Shown one piece after another: positions 51,662 through 58,979 of a DNA stretch of 64,000 nt; position 1 is the stretch's first letter, and every line of letters begins with the position of its first letter. The notes under the pieces are model-generated. The model worked only from the letters and a program-made list of their open reading frames with translations. It was not told the DNA's origin and searched no databases. Source of the stretch: Enterococcus_C asini_A (GTDB lineage Bacteria > Bacillota > Bacilli > Lactobacillales > Enterococcaceae); NCBI RefSeq assembly GCF_031928785.1, contig NZ_JARQAL010000002.1. One strand, written 5' to 3'. The translations under genes and the position numbers were made by a program.

Positions 51662-51833
51662 AGCTGATGGCTAATGCAAAGAATCAATTGCGGCAATCCT
51701 TTTGTATCTTTTTCCAGTGTGGCTGCGGTTTCTGTTGACGGGAACAGCAGGGCATATGCGGAATCTGGTGTCGGATGAGATAACGGATCAGTTACTTTGT
51801 TTTTATCAGAAAAGGTGTAAGCTAAAACTTAGG

Positions 51834-51863
51834 TTAGCCATTGCGCTAGCGATTTGGTACAAT
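51834..51863 (+). promoter_or_regulatory. Promoter of optrA leader
   Basis: TTAGCC (51834-51839), 18-nt spacer, TACAAT (51858-51863). The leader peptide SD follows 34 nt later. Confidence 0.55.
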
Positions 51864-51909
51864 AAGGGGGAAGTTGAATTATATTTGAAACGATAGGAGG
51901 GAGAAGCAA

Positions 51910-51954
51910 ATGAAATCTACAACTAAAGTAACATTTAAAGAACTTCATGTATAG
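51910..51954 (+). CDS. Candidate optrA leader peptide (14 aa)
   Basis: SD AGGAGGGAG (51897-51905) and ATG 51910 open a 14-codon frame MKSTTKVTFKELHV with TAG at 51952-51954. The stop lies in the first arm of the hairpin 51953-52007. Placement is that of an erm/cat-type leader on which an antibiotic-bound ribosome stalls. Confidence 0.65.
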   Translation: MKSTTKVTFKELHV

Positions 51955-52037
51955 GTGGCTGTGACAAGCTTTACATGGAGTGGAATAATTATTGTCCGAA
52001 GCCACCTTTGCAATTGCTAGTACTAACGCAAAGGAGG
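51953..52037 (+). promoter_or_regulatory. optrA translational attenuator
   Basis: Stem 1: AGGTGGCT (51953-51960) with AGCCACCT (52000-52007). Stem 2: CCTTTGC (52005-52011) with GCAAAGG (52028-52034), which covers the AAGGAGG SD at 52031-52037. Stems 1 and 2 share only three bases. A ribosome stalled on the leader would disturb stem 1 and refold the segment, exposing the SD. There is no U tract, so control is translational rather than by termination. Confidence 0.6.
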
Positions 52038-53959
52038 ATATGAAAATGCAATACAAAATAATTAATGGTGCCGTTTACTATGATGGTAATATGGTGTTGG
52101 AAAACATCGGTATTGAAATCAATGATAATGAAAAGATTGCTATTGTTGGTAGAAATGGATGTGGAAAAACAACCTTGCTAAAAGCTATTATAGGCGAAAT
52201 TGAATTAGAAGAAGGAACTGGTGAAAGTGAGTTTCAAGTAATAAAGACCGGTAACCCTTATATTAGCTATTTAAGACAGATGCCTTTTGAAGATGAAAGT
52301 ATATCAATGGTGGATGAAGTCCGTACGGTATTTAAGACGCTTATTGATATGGAAAACAAGATGAAACAGCTGATAGATAAAATGGAGAATCAATATGATG
52401 ATAAAATCATCAATGAATACTCTGATATCAGTGAAAGGTATATGGCTCTTGGAGGTCTAACCTACCAAAAAGAATATGAAACGATGATTCGTAGTATGGG
52501 TTTTACTGAAGCAGATGATAAAAAACCCATTTCTGAATTTTCAGGTGGTCAGCGAACTAAGATAGCTTTTATAAAAATACTTTTAACAAAGCCAGACATT
52601 CTATTACTTGATGAACCTACTAACCACCTTGATATAGAAACAATACAATGGTTGGAGAGTTATTTGAGAAGTTATAAATCTACATTGGTTATTATTTCCC
52701 ATGATAGAATGTTTCTTAATCGAATTGTGGATAAGGTTTATGAAATCGAATGGGGAGAGACCAAATGTTATAAAGGTAATTATTCAGCCTTTGAGGAGCA
52801 AAAACGAGAAAATCATATCAAACAGCAAAAAGATTACGATTTGCAACAGATAGAAATTGAAAGGATTACACGCTTGATTGAACGTTTTCGTTATAAACCT
52901 ACGAAAGCTAAAATGGTGCAATCTAAAATTAAATTATTACAGCGTATGCAAATATTAAATGCACCAGACCAATACGATACAAAAACTTATATGTCTAAAT
53001 TTCAACCGAGAATCAGTAGTTCAAGGCAAGTATTAAGTGCTTCAGAACTTGTGATAGGCTATGATACTCCTCTTGCAAAGGTTAATTTCAACCTTGAAAG
53101 GGGACAGAAGCTTGGAATTGTTGGGAGTAATGGTATTGGTAAATCCACGTTGCTTAAAACACTTATGGATGGTGTGGCAGCATTGTCTGGAGATTTTAAA
53201 TTCGGATACAATGTTGAAATTAGCTATTTTGACCAACAGCTTGCTCAAATCAGTGGAGATGATACACTATTCGAAATTTTTCAAAGCGAATACCCTGAGC
53301 TAAATGACACAGAGGTCAGAACTGCTCTTGGCTCATTTCAGTTTAGTGGAGATGATGTTTTTAGACCGGTGTCCTCTTTGTCAGGTGGAGAAAAGGTTAG
53401 ATTGACATTATGTAAATTATTATATAAACGTACTAATGTTTTAATCTTAGATGAACCGACAAACCACATGGATATTATTGGAAAAGAGAATTTAGAGAAT
53501 ATCTTATGCAGTTATCAAGGTACAATTATTTTTGTGTCACATGATAGATATTTTACTAATAAGATTGCTGACAGATTACTTGTTTTTGATAAGGATGGTG
53601 TAGAGTTTGTACAATCTACTTATGGTGAGTACGAGAAAAAAAGGATGAATTCTGAAAAGCCATTTAATAACATTAAAGTTGAGCAGAAAGTAGAGAAAAA
53701 TAACACAGTAAAAGGCGATCGTAACTCCATTGAGAAGGAGAAGGTTAAGAAGGAGAAACGAATTGAAAAACTTGAAGTGTTAATAAATCAATATGATGAA
53801 GAATTAGAAAGATTGAATAAAATTATTTCTGAACCAAACAATTCTTCTGATTATATAGTACTGACGGAAATACAAAAATCAATTGATGATGTTAAAAGGT
53901 GTCAGGGTAATTATTTTAATGAATGGGAACAGTTGATGAGAGAATTGGAAGTTATGTAA
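51992..53959 (+). CDS. optrA: OptrA, ABC-F ribosomal protection protein (oxazolidinone/phenicol resistance)
   Basis: This tandem ABC-F ATPase without membrane helices protects the ribosome and gives resistance to linezolid, tedizolid and phenicols. Walker A motifs are VGRNGCGKTTL (about 54) and VGSNGIGKSTL (about 378). Signatures are FSGGQRTKIAF and LSGGEKVRLTL, and Walker B motifs LLLDEPTNHLD and LILDEPTNHMD. An interdomain linker (about 265-325) and charged C-terminal coiled coil are present. The 655-codon frame from TTG 51992 equals the published length. A far better SD (AAAGGAGG 52030-52037) precedes ATG 52046, and the TTG falls in the attenuator, so real translation probably starts at 52046 (637 residues). 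Confidence 0.96.
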   Translation: MSEATFAIASTNAKEDMKMQYKIINGAVYYDGNMVLENIGIEINDNEKIAIVGRNGCGKTTLLKAIIGEIELEEGTGESEFQVIKTGNPYISYLRQMPFEDESISMVDEVRTVFKTLIDMENKMKQLIDKMENQYDDKIINEYSDISERYMALGGLTYQKEYETMIRSMGFTEADDKKPISEFSGGQRTKIAFIKILLTKPDILLLDEPTNHLDIETIQWLESYLRSYKSTLVIISHDRMFLNRIVDKVYEIEWGETKCYKGNYSAFEEQKRENHIKQQKDYDLQQIEIERITRLIERFRYKPTKAKMVQSKIKLLQRMQILNAPDQYDTKTYMSKFQPRISSSRQVLSASELVIGYDTPLAKVNFNLERGQKLGIVGSNGIGKSTLLKTLMDGVAALSGDFKFGYNVEISYFDQQLAQISGDDTLFEIFQSEYPELNDTEVRTALGSFQFSGDDVFRPVSSLSGGEKVRLTLCKLLYKRTNVLILDEPTNHMDIIGKENLENILCSYQGTIIFVSHDRYFTNKIADRLLVFDKDGVEFVQSTYGEYEKKRMNSEKPFNNIKVEQKVEKNNTVKGDRNSIEKEKVKKEKRIEKLEVLINQYDEELERLNKIISEPNNSSDYIVLTEIQKSIDDVKRCQGNYFNEWEQLMRELEVM

Positions 53960-54053
53960 TTTTTGAGTTATGCAATAAGGATGTAAAAGTGTTAATGATA
54001 CATTCTGGTTGTTGAAAATGTAAAAAAATTAATGAATTTTTATTAGATATAAT

Positions 54054-54098
54054 CGCTATGTGAAGACCTTTTGAGTTTGCCGCATAGCGGTTTTTATT
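54054..54098 (+). terminator. Terminator of optrA
   Basis: Arms CGCTATG (54054-54060) and CATAGCG (54083-54089) with GTTTTTATT. Confidence 0.72.
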
Positions 54099-54164
54099 AT
54101 CTATACTTTGGAATTGTCAAGAAAAGTGTAGTCGTATAAACTCACTAAATTTCCTTTGATTGTT

Positions 54165-54284
54165 ATGCTGCCAGAAGTTGTTCTTCCAGCTGAACAAAAT
54201 TATTACGATTTATATGAAAAGTTGTTGCCTGGATGCCAATTCCATAAAATGGGTTGGGCAATGGGGGTTGTCTGGACAAAATAA
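54165..54284 (+). pseudogene. Unrecognised gene fragment
   Basis: A 39-codon frame MLPEVVLPAEQNYYDLYEKL... ending ...GWAMGVVWTK is protein-like in composition. It has no SD and is open only from 54132. It looks like the remaining C-terminal piece of a gene lost by recombination between optrA and the island end. Not identified. Confidence 0.35.
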
Positions 54285-54374
54285 CTTAAAGCTGTGGCTT
54301 TGAAAAGTTGAATTTGTGATTGTTTTCAGAGCTATCGGGTGCTTTAGTATAAATAACAATGAATAAAAAATCAG

Positions 54375-54420
54375 CCTGTATCTTATGTTACTATTAAGTA
54401 ATTTAAGATACAGGTTTTAC
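54375..54420 (+). terminator. Terminator-like hairpin near right end
   Basis: Arms CCTGTATCTTA and TAAGATACAGG with a TTTT tail. Confidence 0.7.
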
Positions 54421-54494
54421 TATTTTTGAAATAAGTACCTTCCACTTCAAATACATGTATTCAAAGTGAAAGTATTGATTTAAATGATTCTTTT

Positions 54495-54518
54495 GTAATT
54501 TACTCTTGATAAAATCCG
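54495..54518 (+). repeat. Right end with AATCCG core (outer copy)
   Basis: 24 nt identical to 50057-50080. Its core 54513-54518 joins the island to the host radC 3' part. Confidence 0.92.
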
Positions 54519-54659
54519 AAACCTTCTCAGCAGGACCTGTCCTTTACGCGACGTTTAATTGAATGCGGGGAATTGATGGGGATTGAATTATTGGATCATT
54601 TAATCATCGGTCATAATCGCTATTTGAGCCTGAGAGAAGAGGGATTTTGGAATAAATGA
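54513..54659 (+). pseudogene. radC: radC, 3' part of host gene
   Basis: From the core the frame reads NPKPSQQDLSFTRRLIECGE, LMGIELLDHLIIGHN and YLSLREEGFWNK, then TGA (54657-54659). These are the C-terminal 48 residues of RadC, containing the D-x-x-x-T-x-x-L and HxIIG elements of the JAMM fold. Together with 42890-43435 it makes a complete 228-residue protein, so excision of the island would restore the gene. Confidence 0.93.
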
Positions 54660-54872
54660 GTGTCTGCTTGTCATTTAATCCGAACATTTTCAGTAACGAA
54701 AACAGAAAGAATAAGCAATAAGCTTGCAATTCTCAATTTCTATGTGTACAATAGGTCTTGTAATTTTGTTTGCTCCATAGAAGTTTTTAACAACGAGTTA
54801 TACCTCTATCGCATGCAAGGCAACGTTACAAAATTTTGAATGTGCTGACGCACGAGAGAGGATGTATTATAC
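54660..54872 (+). other. Intergenic region and cold-shock leader
   Basis: This is 213 nt between radC and the csp gene. The last ~100 nt form a typical long csp 5' leader with several possible hairpins. The SD GAGAGAGGATG is near 54853. No coding frame is seen. Confidence 0.45.
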
Positions 54873-55073
54873 ATGGAACACGGAACAGTTAAATGGTTCA
54901 ACGCAGAAAAAGGCTTCGGATTTATCTCACGGGAAGACGGTAGCGACGTATTCGTTCACTTCTCAGCAATCCAAGGCGAAGGTTTCAAAACTTTAGAAGA
55001 AGGTCAAGCAGTGACTTTCGACGTTGAAGATTCAGACCGCGGCCCTCAAGCTGTAAACGTTACTAAAGACTAA
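54873..55073 (+). CDS. Cold-shock protein (CspA family)
   Basis: This 66-residue OB-fold nucleic-acid chaperone begins MEHGTVKWFNAEKGFGFISR, containing RNP1 (KGFGFI) and RNP2 (DVFVHFSAI). Residues typical of major Csp proteins are intact (W8, F15, F17, F27, H29, F30). It melts RNA secondary structure during cold or stationary phase. The gene has a long untranslated leader and a terminator at 55089. It stands next to the radC attachment site. Confidence 0.95.
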   Translation: MEHGTVKWFNAEKGFGFISREDGSDVFVHFSAIQGEGFKTLEEGQAVTFDVEDSDRGPQAVNVTKD

Positions 55074-55088
55074 TATCTTAGAAAACGT

Positions 55089-55121
55089 ACCGATTCTCCA
55101 ATTTGGAGGATCGGTTTTTTT
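55089..55121 (+). terminator. Terminator of csp
   Basis: Stem ACCGATTCTCC-AATTT-GGAGGATCGGT with seven T. Confidence 0.9.
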
Positions 55122-55218
55122 GTATGTCGTTTCTTTTAAACAACTTCAGCGCTTATTTTGGCTCTTTTACGCTGAAGTGGATTTCCTTTGCTATAATAGA
55201 CCAGAAGGAGTGAGTAGG

Positions 55219-55875
55219 ATGTCAATCATCGAATTAGAGCAGGTGGGCTTTTGTCCTCAACAGACGACCATTTTACGGGATATTACTTTTTCTGTGGAAA
55301 AAGGGGACTATGTGGCAATTTCCGGGCCTTCTGGTGGAGGAAAGAGTACATTATTAAAATTAATCGCCACCTTATTAACCCCAAGTAGTGGGAAAATTTA
55401 TTTTGAGGATAAGATTCAAGGAGAGTACCCGATTACGGAATACCGCAGACAAGTCTCTTATTGTTTTCAACAACCTCAGCTTTTTGGCGAAACCGTCGCG
55501 GACAATCTGCGCTTTCCCTTTGAAATTCGCCAGCAGGAGTTTGATAGAGAGCAGGTTTATCGTTTGTTAAAGCAAGTGGATTTGTCAAAGCAATTTTTGG
55601 ATAAATCGATTTTGGAAATTTCCGGTGGGGAACGTCAGCGGGTGGCTTTGATTCGTAATTTGCTATTTTTGCCAAAAGTTTTATTGCTAGATGAAGTAAC
55701 TGTAGGCCTAGACGAAGAGAGCAAACAAATCGTACAACAATTAATCCGCGCCGTTCACCAAGAAGGTGTCACCATTTTGCAAGTGAGTCATGATGAAGAA
55801 GACCTTCAGCAAGCCAAACGAGAAATTAAAATTGAAGGAGGGCGACTTGTTCATGGACCAATTAGCAGTCAATAA
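55219..55875 (+). CDS. fetA: ABC transporter ATPase (FetA/YbbL-like)
   Basis: This 218-residue ATPase has Walker A SGPSGGGKSTL (about residue 36), signature ISGGERQRVAL (about 135), Walker B VLLLDEVTVGLD (about 156) and H-loop VSHDEED (about 190). It pairs with the UPF0014 membrane protein encoded directly downstream. In E. coli the FetAB pair exports iron and guards against peroxide stress. The start ATG 55219 has GAAGGAG upstream. The 33-codon open extension before it is not conserved-looking and lacks an SD. The two genes overlap by 23 nt. Confidence 0.88.
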   Translation: MSIIELEQVGFCPQQTTILRDITFSVEKGDYVAISGPSGGGKSTLLKLIATLLTPSSGKIYFEDKIQGEYPITEYRRQVSYCFQQPQLFGETVADNLRFPFEIRQQEFDREQVYRLLKQVDLSKQFLDKSILEISGGERQRVALIRNLLFLPKVLLLDEVTVGLDEESKQIVQQLIRAVHQEGVTILQVSHDEEDLQQAKREIKIEGGRLVHGPISSQ

Positions 55876-56629
55876 TCAGTCATTGCTCTTTGCTTTTTTG
55901 TTAGTTTTAATTGCAGTTTTTATCAGCTATCGAGAAAAGTTAAAACTCTCCCGGGATATTTTCTATAGTATTTTTCGCGCCATTATTCAGCTGGTTTTAG
56001 TAGGCTATTTATTGAAATATGTCTTTCAAGTGGACAATCGCCTGTTGACCATGGTGATGAGCTTGTTTATTGTCTTTAATGCAGCTTTTAATGCCCACAA
56101 ACGTAATCCCAATCAGTACAAACAATACTGGACGTCACTGTTGGCGATTTTTGTCAGTACTTATGTGACCATGGGGGTATTGATTTTATCCGGAGCTATT
56201 AAATTTATTCCATCCCAGATTATTCCCATTAGCGGTATGATTGCTTCCAATTCCATGGTGGCAATTGGCTTGTGTTACCGCAATTTAGCTAGCTTGTTTC
56301 GAGATCAACGGCAACAAGTGCTGGAGAAGTTAGCCTTAGGTGCGGATATGAAAACCGCTTCATTGCCGATTTTGCGAGAAAGCATTAAGGCCGCCATGCA
56401 ACCCACCATTGATTCGGCAAAAACGGTTGGTTTGGTGAGCTTACCGGGGATGATGTCGGGCTTAATTTTTGCCGGGGTAGACCCAGTGCATGCGATTAAA
56501 TATCAGATCATGGTGACCTTCATGCTGTTGTCCACCACTAGTCTGGGTTCGATCATCGCTGGCTACACCGCTTATCGAAATTATTACAATGAACAACTGC
56601 AACTGCGTAGTGGTTTAGGTAAGAAGTAA
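55853..56629 (+). CDS. fetB: UPF0014 membrane protein (FetB/YbbM-like)
   Basis: This 258-residue membrane protein has seven predicted helices and the UPF0014 hallmarks RAIIQLVLVGYLL (about 38), NAAFNAHKRN (about 74), ISGMIASNSMVAIGL (about 125) and SLPGMMSGLIFAGVDP (about 197-212). It forms the permease of the FetAB iron-export or metal-homeostasis transporter with the ATPase upstream. The start ATG 55853 follows GGAGGG and lies inside the end of fetA. A bidirectional terminator lies behind the gene. Confidence 0.88.
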   Translation: MDQLAVNNQSLLFAFLLVLIAVFISYREKLKLSRDIFYSIFRAIIQLVLVGYLLKYVFQVDNRLLTMVMSLFIVFNAAFNAHKRNPNQYKQYWTSLLAIFVSTYVTMGVLILSGAIKFIPSQIIPISGMIASNSMVAIGLCYRNLASLFRDQRQQVLEKLALGADMKTASLPILRESIKAAMQPTIDSAKTVGLVSLPGMMSGLIFAGVDPVHAIKYQIMVTFMLLSTTSLGSIIAGYTAYRNYYNEQLQLRSGLGKK

Positions 56630-56652
56630 GCCTAGTAATAGTTTTAAAATCA

Positions 56653-56692
56653 AAAAAATGTTTCGCAGCCGTAGCTACGAAACATTTTTTTA
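56653..56692. terminator. Bidirectional terminator between fetB and rnjA
   Basis: Stem AAAAATGTTTCG ... CGAAACATTTTT with A and T runs. It overlaps the rnjA stop. Confidence 0.9.
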
Positions 56693-58366
56693 GGCCTCCG
56701 GTGCCATAATCATGGACAAAAGCATGGGATGGCGTTCGGTCTTATCAAATAAGAAAGGTTGCAAGGCATTAGACATGGCTTCTTTTAATTTGTGTTCATT
56801 GACATCTGGTTGTTTCAACGCTTCTCGCAAAGTGCGGAAGAGGAGCGTTTGCGCTTCATAAATCATGTCTCCAGATTCCCGCATGTAGACAAAGCCTCGA
56901 GAAAGAATGTCTGGGCCAGCCAGAATTTCTTTTTTCTTCATATCTACGGTAGCCACAGCTAAGACCAGGCCTTCTTCAGAAAGAATCCGGCGATCTCGTA
57001 AAACCACATTGCCAATATCCCCAATGCCACTGCCGTCAATGTAGACGTCACCAGCATTAAAGTGTCCAGCAATGCGAGCAGTGTCCGCAGTTAGTGCCAG
57101 CATGTCGCCATTTTCCATGACAAAGCAGTTTTCTTTAGGCACGCCGGTATCTTGGGCTAGGCCGGAATGGATTTTCAACATCCGGTACTCCCCGTGAATC
57201 GGGATAAAGAATTTTGGTTTGATCAAACGGAGCATTAATTTTTGTTCTTGTTGGCCACCGTGTCCAGAAGTGTGGACATTGTTTAATTTCCCATGAATGA
57301 CTTTGGCGCCAGCTTCCATTAAGAGATTGATCAAATGGTTGACGCTTGTGGTATTCCCAGGAATTGGTGAGCTGGAGAAAACCACGGTATCATCAGGTTG
57401 AATGCTGATTTGTCGGTGCGTCCCATTGGCAATCCGACTAAGAGCGGCCATGGGTTCTCCTTGGGAACCAGTACATAAAATCATCACTTCATTGGCAGGC
57501 AGACGTTTGATTTCGTTAGCTTCTACAAAAGTCCCATCTGGTACTTTGATGTAGCCAAGGTTTTGACCATTGACAATGGCGTTTTCCATACTACGACCAA
57601 AGACAGCAATTTTACGCCCACAGGCTACTGCGGCTTCTGCTGCTTGTTGCAAACGAGAAATATTGGAAGCAAAACTTGCGAAAATAATCCGACCATCAAC
57701 TTTTTCAAAAATCTTTTGTATGGATTGACCGATGACTTTTTCTGATTGAGTGAATGTGGGAATTTCCGCATTGGTACTATCGGATAAAAGACAAAGGACG
57801 CCTTCATCGCCAATTTTTGCCATGCGACTGAGGTTAGCCGGTTCACCAACAGGGGTAAAGTCAAACTTGAAATCTCCAGTGTGCACGATATTACCAGAAG
57901 GAGTCTTGACCACAATTCCTAGCGCGTCAGGAATGGAGTGGGTAGTGCGGAAGAAGGAGACTGAGGTTTTTCGAAAACGCAAAACCGTGTCTTCGTTAAT
58001 TTCATGGAGTTCCGCATCTCGCAATAGACCGTGTTCATCTAATTTGTTGCGAATCAAAGCCATAGCTAAAGGGCCGGCATAAATTGGCACATTGACTTGT
58101 TTTAAAAGATAAGGCACGCCACCGATATGGTCTTCATGACCATGGGTGATGACTAAGGCTTTGACCTTGTTAATGTTTTGGACAATGTAGCTGTAATCAG
58201 GAATTACATAGTCGATTCCTAATAAATCATCTTCGGGGAACATAATCCCCGCATCAATAATGATGATTTCATCTTGGAATTGAACCCCATAGCAGTTCTT
58301 CCCGATTTCACCTAGTCCACCGACACCAAAAACGCCGGTTTCGTTATTTTTTAAATTGAGTTTCAT
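56690..58366 (-). CDS. rnjA: Ribonuclease J1
   Basis: This 558-residue metallo-beta-lactamase/beta-CASP nuclease has 5'-to-3' exo- and endonuclease activity in mRNA turnover and rRNA maturation. The zinc site is VITHGHEDHIGG (about residues 71-82), and HTGDFKFD (about 162) and CTGSQGEPMAAL (beta-CASP motif region, about 290) follow. IHGEYRML is near 390 in the C-terminal part. It begins NNETGVFGVGGLGEIGKNCYG, typical of J1. The gene follows rpoY by 3 nt, the conserved rpoY-rnjA pair of Firmicutes. Confidence 0.96.
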   Translation of the reverse strand: MKLNLKNNETGVFGVGGLGEIGKNCYGVQFQDEIIIIDAGIMFPEDDLLGIDYVIPDYSYIVQNINKVKALVITHGHEDHIGGVPYLLKQVNVPIYAGPLAMALIRNKLDEHGLLRDAELHEINEDTVLRFRKTSVSFFRTTHSIPDALGIVVKTPSGNIVHTGDFKFDFTPVGEPANLSRMAKIGDEGVLCLLSDSTNAEIPTFTQSEKVIGQSIQKIFEKVDGRIIFASFASNISRLQQAAEAAVACGRKIAVFGRSMENAIVNGQNLGYIKVPDGTFVEANEIKRLPANEVMILCTGSQGEPMAALSRIANGTHRQISIQPDDTVVFSSSPIPGNTTSVNHLINLLMEAGAKVIHGKLNNVHTSGHGGQQEQKLMLRLIKPKFFIPIHGEYRMLKIHSGLAQDTGVPKENCFVMENGDMLALTADTARIAGHFNAGDVYIDGSGIGDIGNVVLRDRRILSEEGLVLAVATVDMKKKEILAGPDILSRGFVYMRESGDMIYEAQTLLFRTLREALKQPDVNEHKLKEAMSNALQPFLFDKTERHPMLLSMIMAPEA

Positions 58367-58369
58367 AAA

Positions 58370-58582
58370 TTAAAACTCCGTCAAAGTAAACTCGGCATTT
58401 TCTTGTTCATATGCCAAGTGGTTTCCTTCTAAAGCTTGGATGAATTCGATATTGTATGGGGTATTGGCTTCGACTGCTGCGCGAGCCGCAACTTCATCGG
58501 TTGCTTCTAAATAAAGAACATGAGTTTGTTCCCGTTTTGGGTTCCGTACTTTGGTGTCTTGATAATAAACTTTGTAGATCAT
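58370..58582 (-). CDS. rpoY: RNA polymerase epsilon subunit (DUF1447)
   Basis: This 70-residue acidic protein MIYKVYYQDTKVRNPKREQT ... AEFTLTEF is the small epsilon subunit found in Firmicute RNA polymerase, which binds near the jaw of the enzyme. The gene has an AAAGGAGC SD and is directly upstream of rnjA, the usual arrangement (ykzG-rnjA in Bacillus). It is transcribed divergently from the ABC exporter genes. Confidence 0.95.
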   Translation of the reverse strand: MIYKVYYQDTKVRNPKREQTHVLYLEATDEVAARAAVEANTPYNIEFIQALEGNHLAYEQENAEFTLTEF

Positions 58583-58979
58583 AATCTAGCTCCTTTAAAT
58601 TTTTAGTAACGGCGCATGACAAAACACGAAGGACTTCCTTCGTCTGCCGGTATGCTTTTTGGTGACCGTTGGTGATTGTCGCCGAAAAGAGAAAGCCTTG
58701 TCTTTGCCTTCCGAATGTTTTGAAACTATTCAACCGTCCAGGATACCCGCAATGCGTGTACCACAATTTTCTTTATTTTAGCATAGTTAAGAAAAGAAGT
58801 ATAGAAACCAAGTATCGTGAAAGGGTTTCCTTGTCTGAAAAGATGGAAATTTGGTGTTCTCTTAAAATTTTGCCTATGCTATAGTAAAGATATTCGCAAA
58901 ATTCTGAGTCCGTCTTTTCTTATGGAAGTCTCACCCAGACATTAGGCAGTAAGGATCTTTGCACGAAGGAGGTTATTTA
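58583..58979. other. Divergent intergenic region rpoY / ABC exporter
   Basis: This is nearly 400 nt without a gene. On the minus strand the rpoY leader of ~180 nt contains a perfect hairpin ACGAAGGA-CT-TCCTTCGT (58626-58643), and a TAAAAT -10 candidate lies near 58775. On the plus strand a TATAGT near 58880 may serve the exporter. No known riboswitch motif was found. Confidence 0.45.

Larger units (their letters stand above)
43430..54518 (+). mobile_element. Tandem Tn558-type (Tn554 family) fexA-optrA island in radC
   Basis: The 11-kb AT-rich island is bounded by AATCCG cores in radC (43430-43435 and 54513-54518), with a third core inside (50075-50080). Part 1 (43436-50080) is Tn558: tnpA, tnpB, tnpC, orf138, fexA. 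Part 2 (50081-54518) contains a foreign radC 3' fragment, an AraC-type regulator, optrA and remnants. The identical 24-nt right end occurs before both the second and third cores, so two elements appear stacked at one attachment site. The tyrosine recombinases TnpA/TnpB with TnpC mediate site-specific movement in this family. There are no terminal inverted repeats or target duplications, as expected. Confidence 0.92.

Noticed and set aside
51702..51896. 64-residue protein upstream of optrA
   Set aside because: No SD or convincing start codon, and it overlaps the optrA promoter. Treated as a recombination scar.
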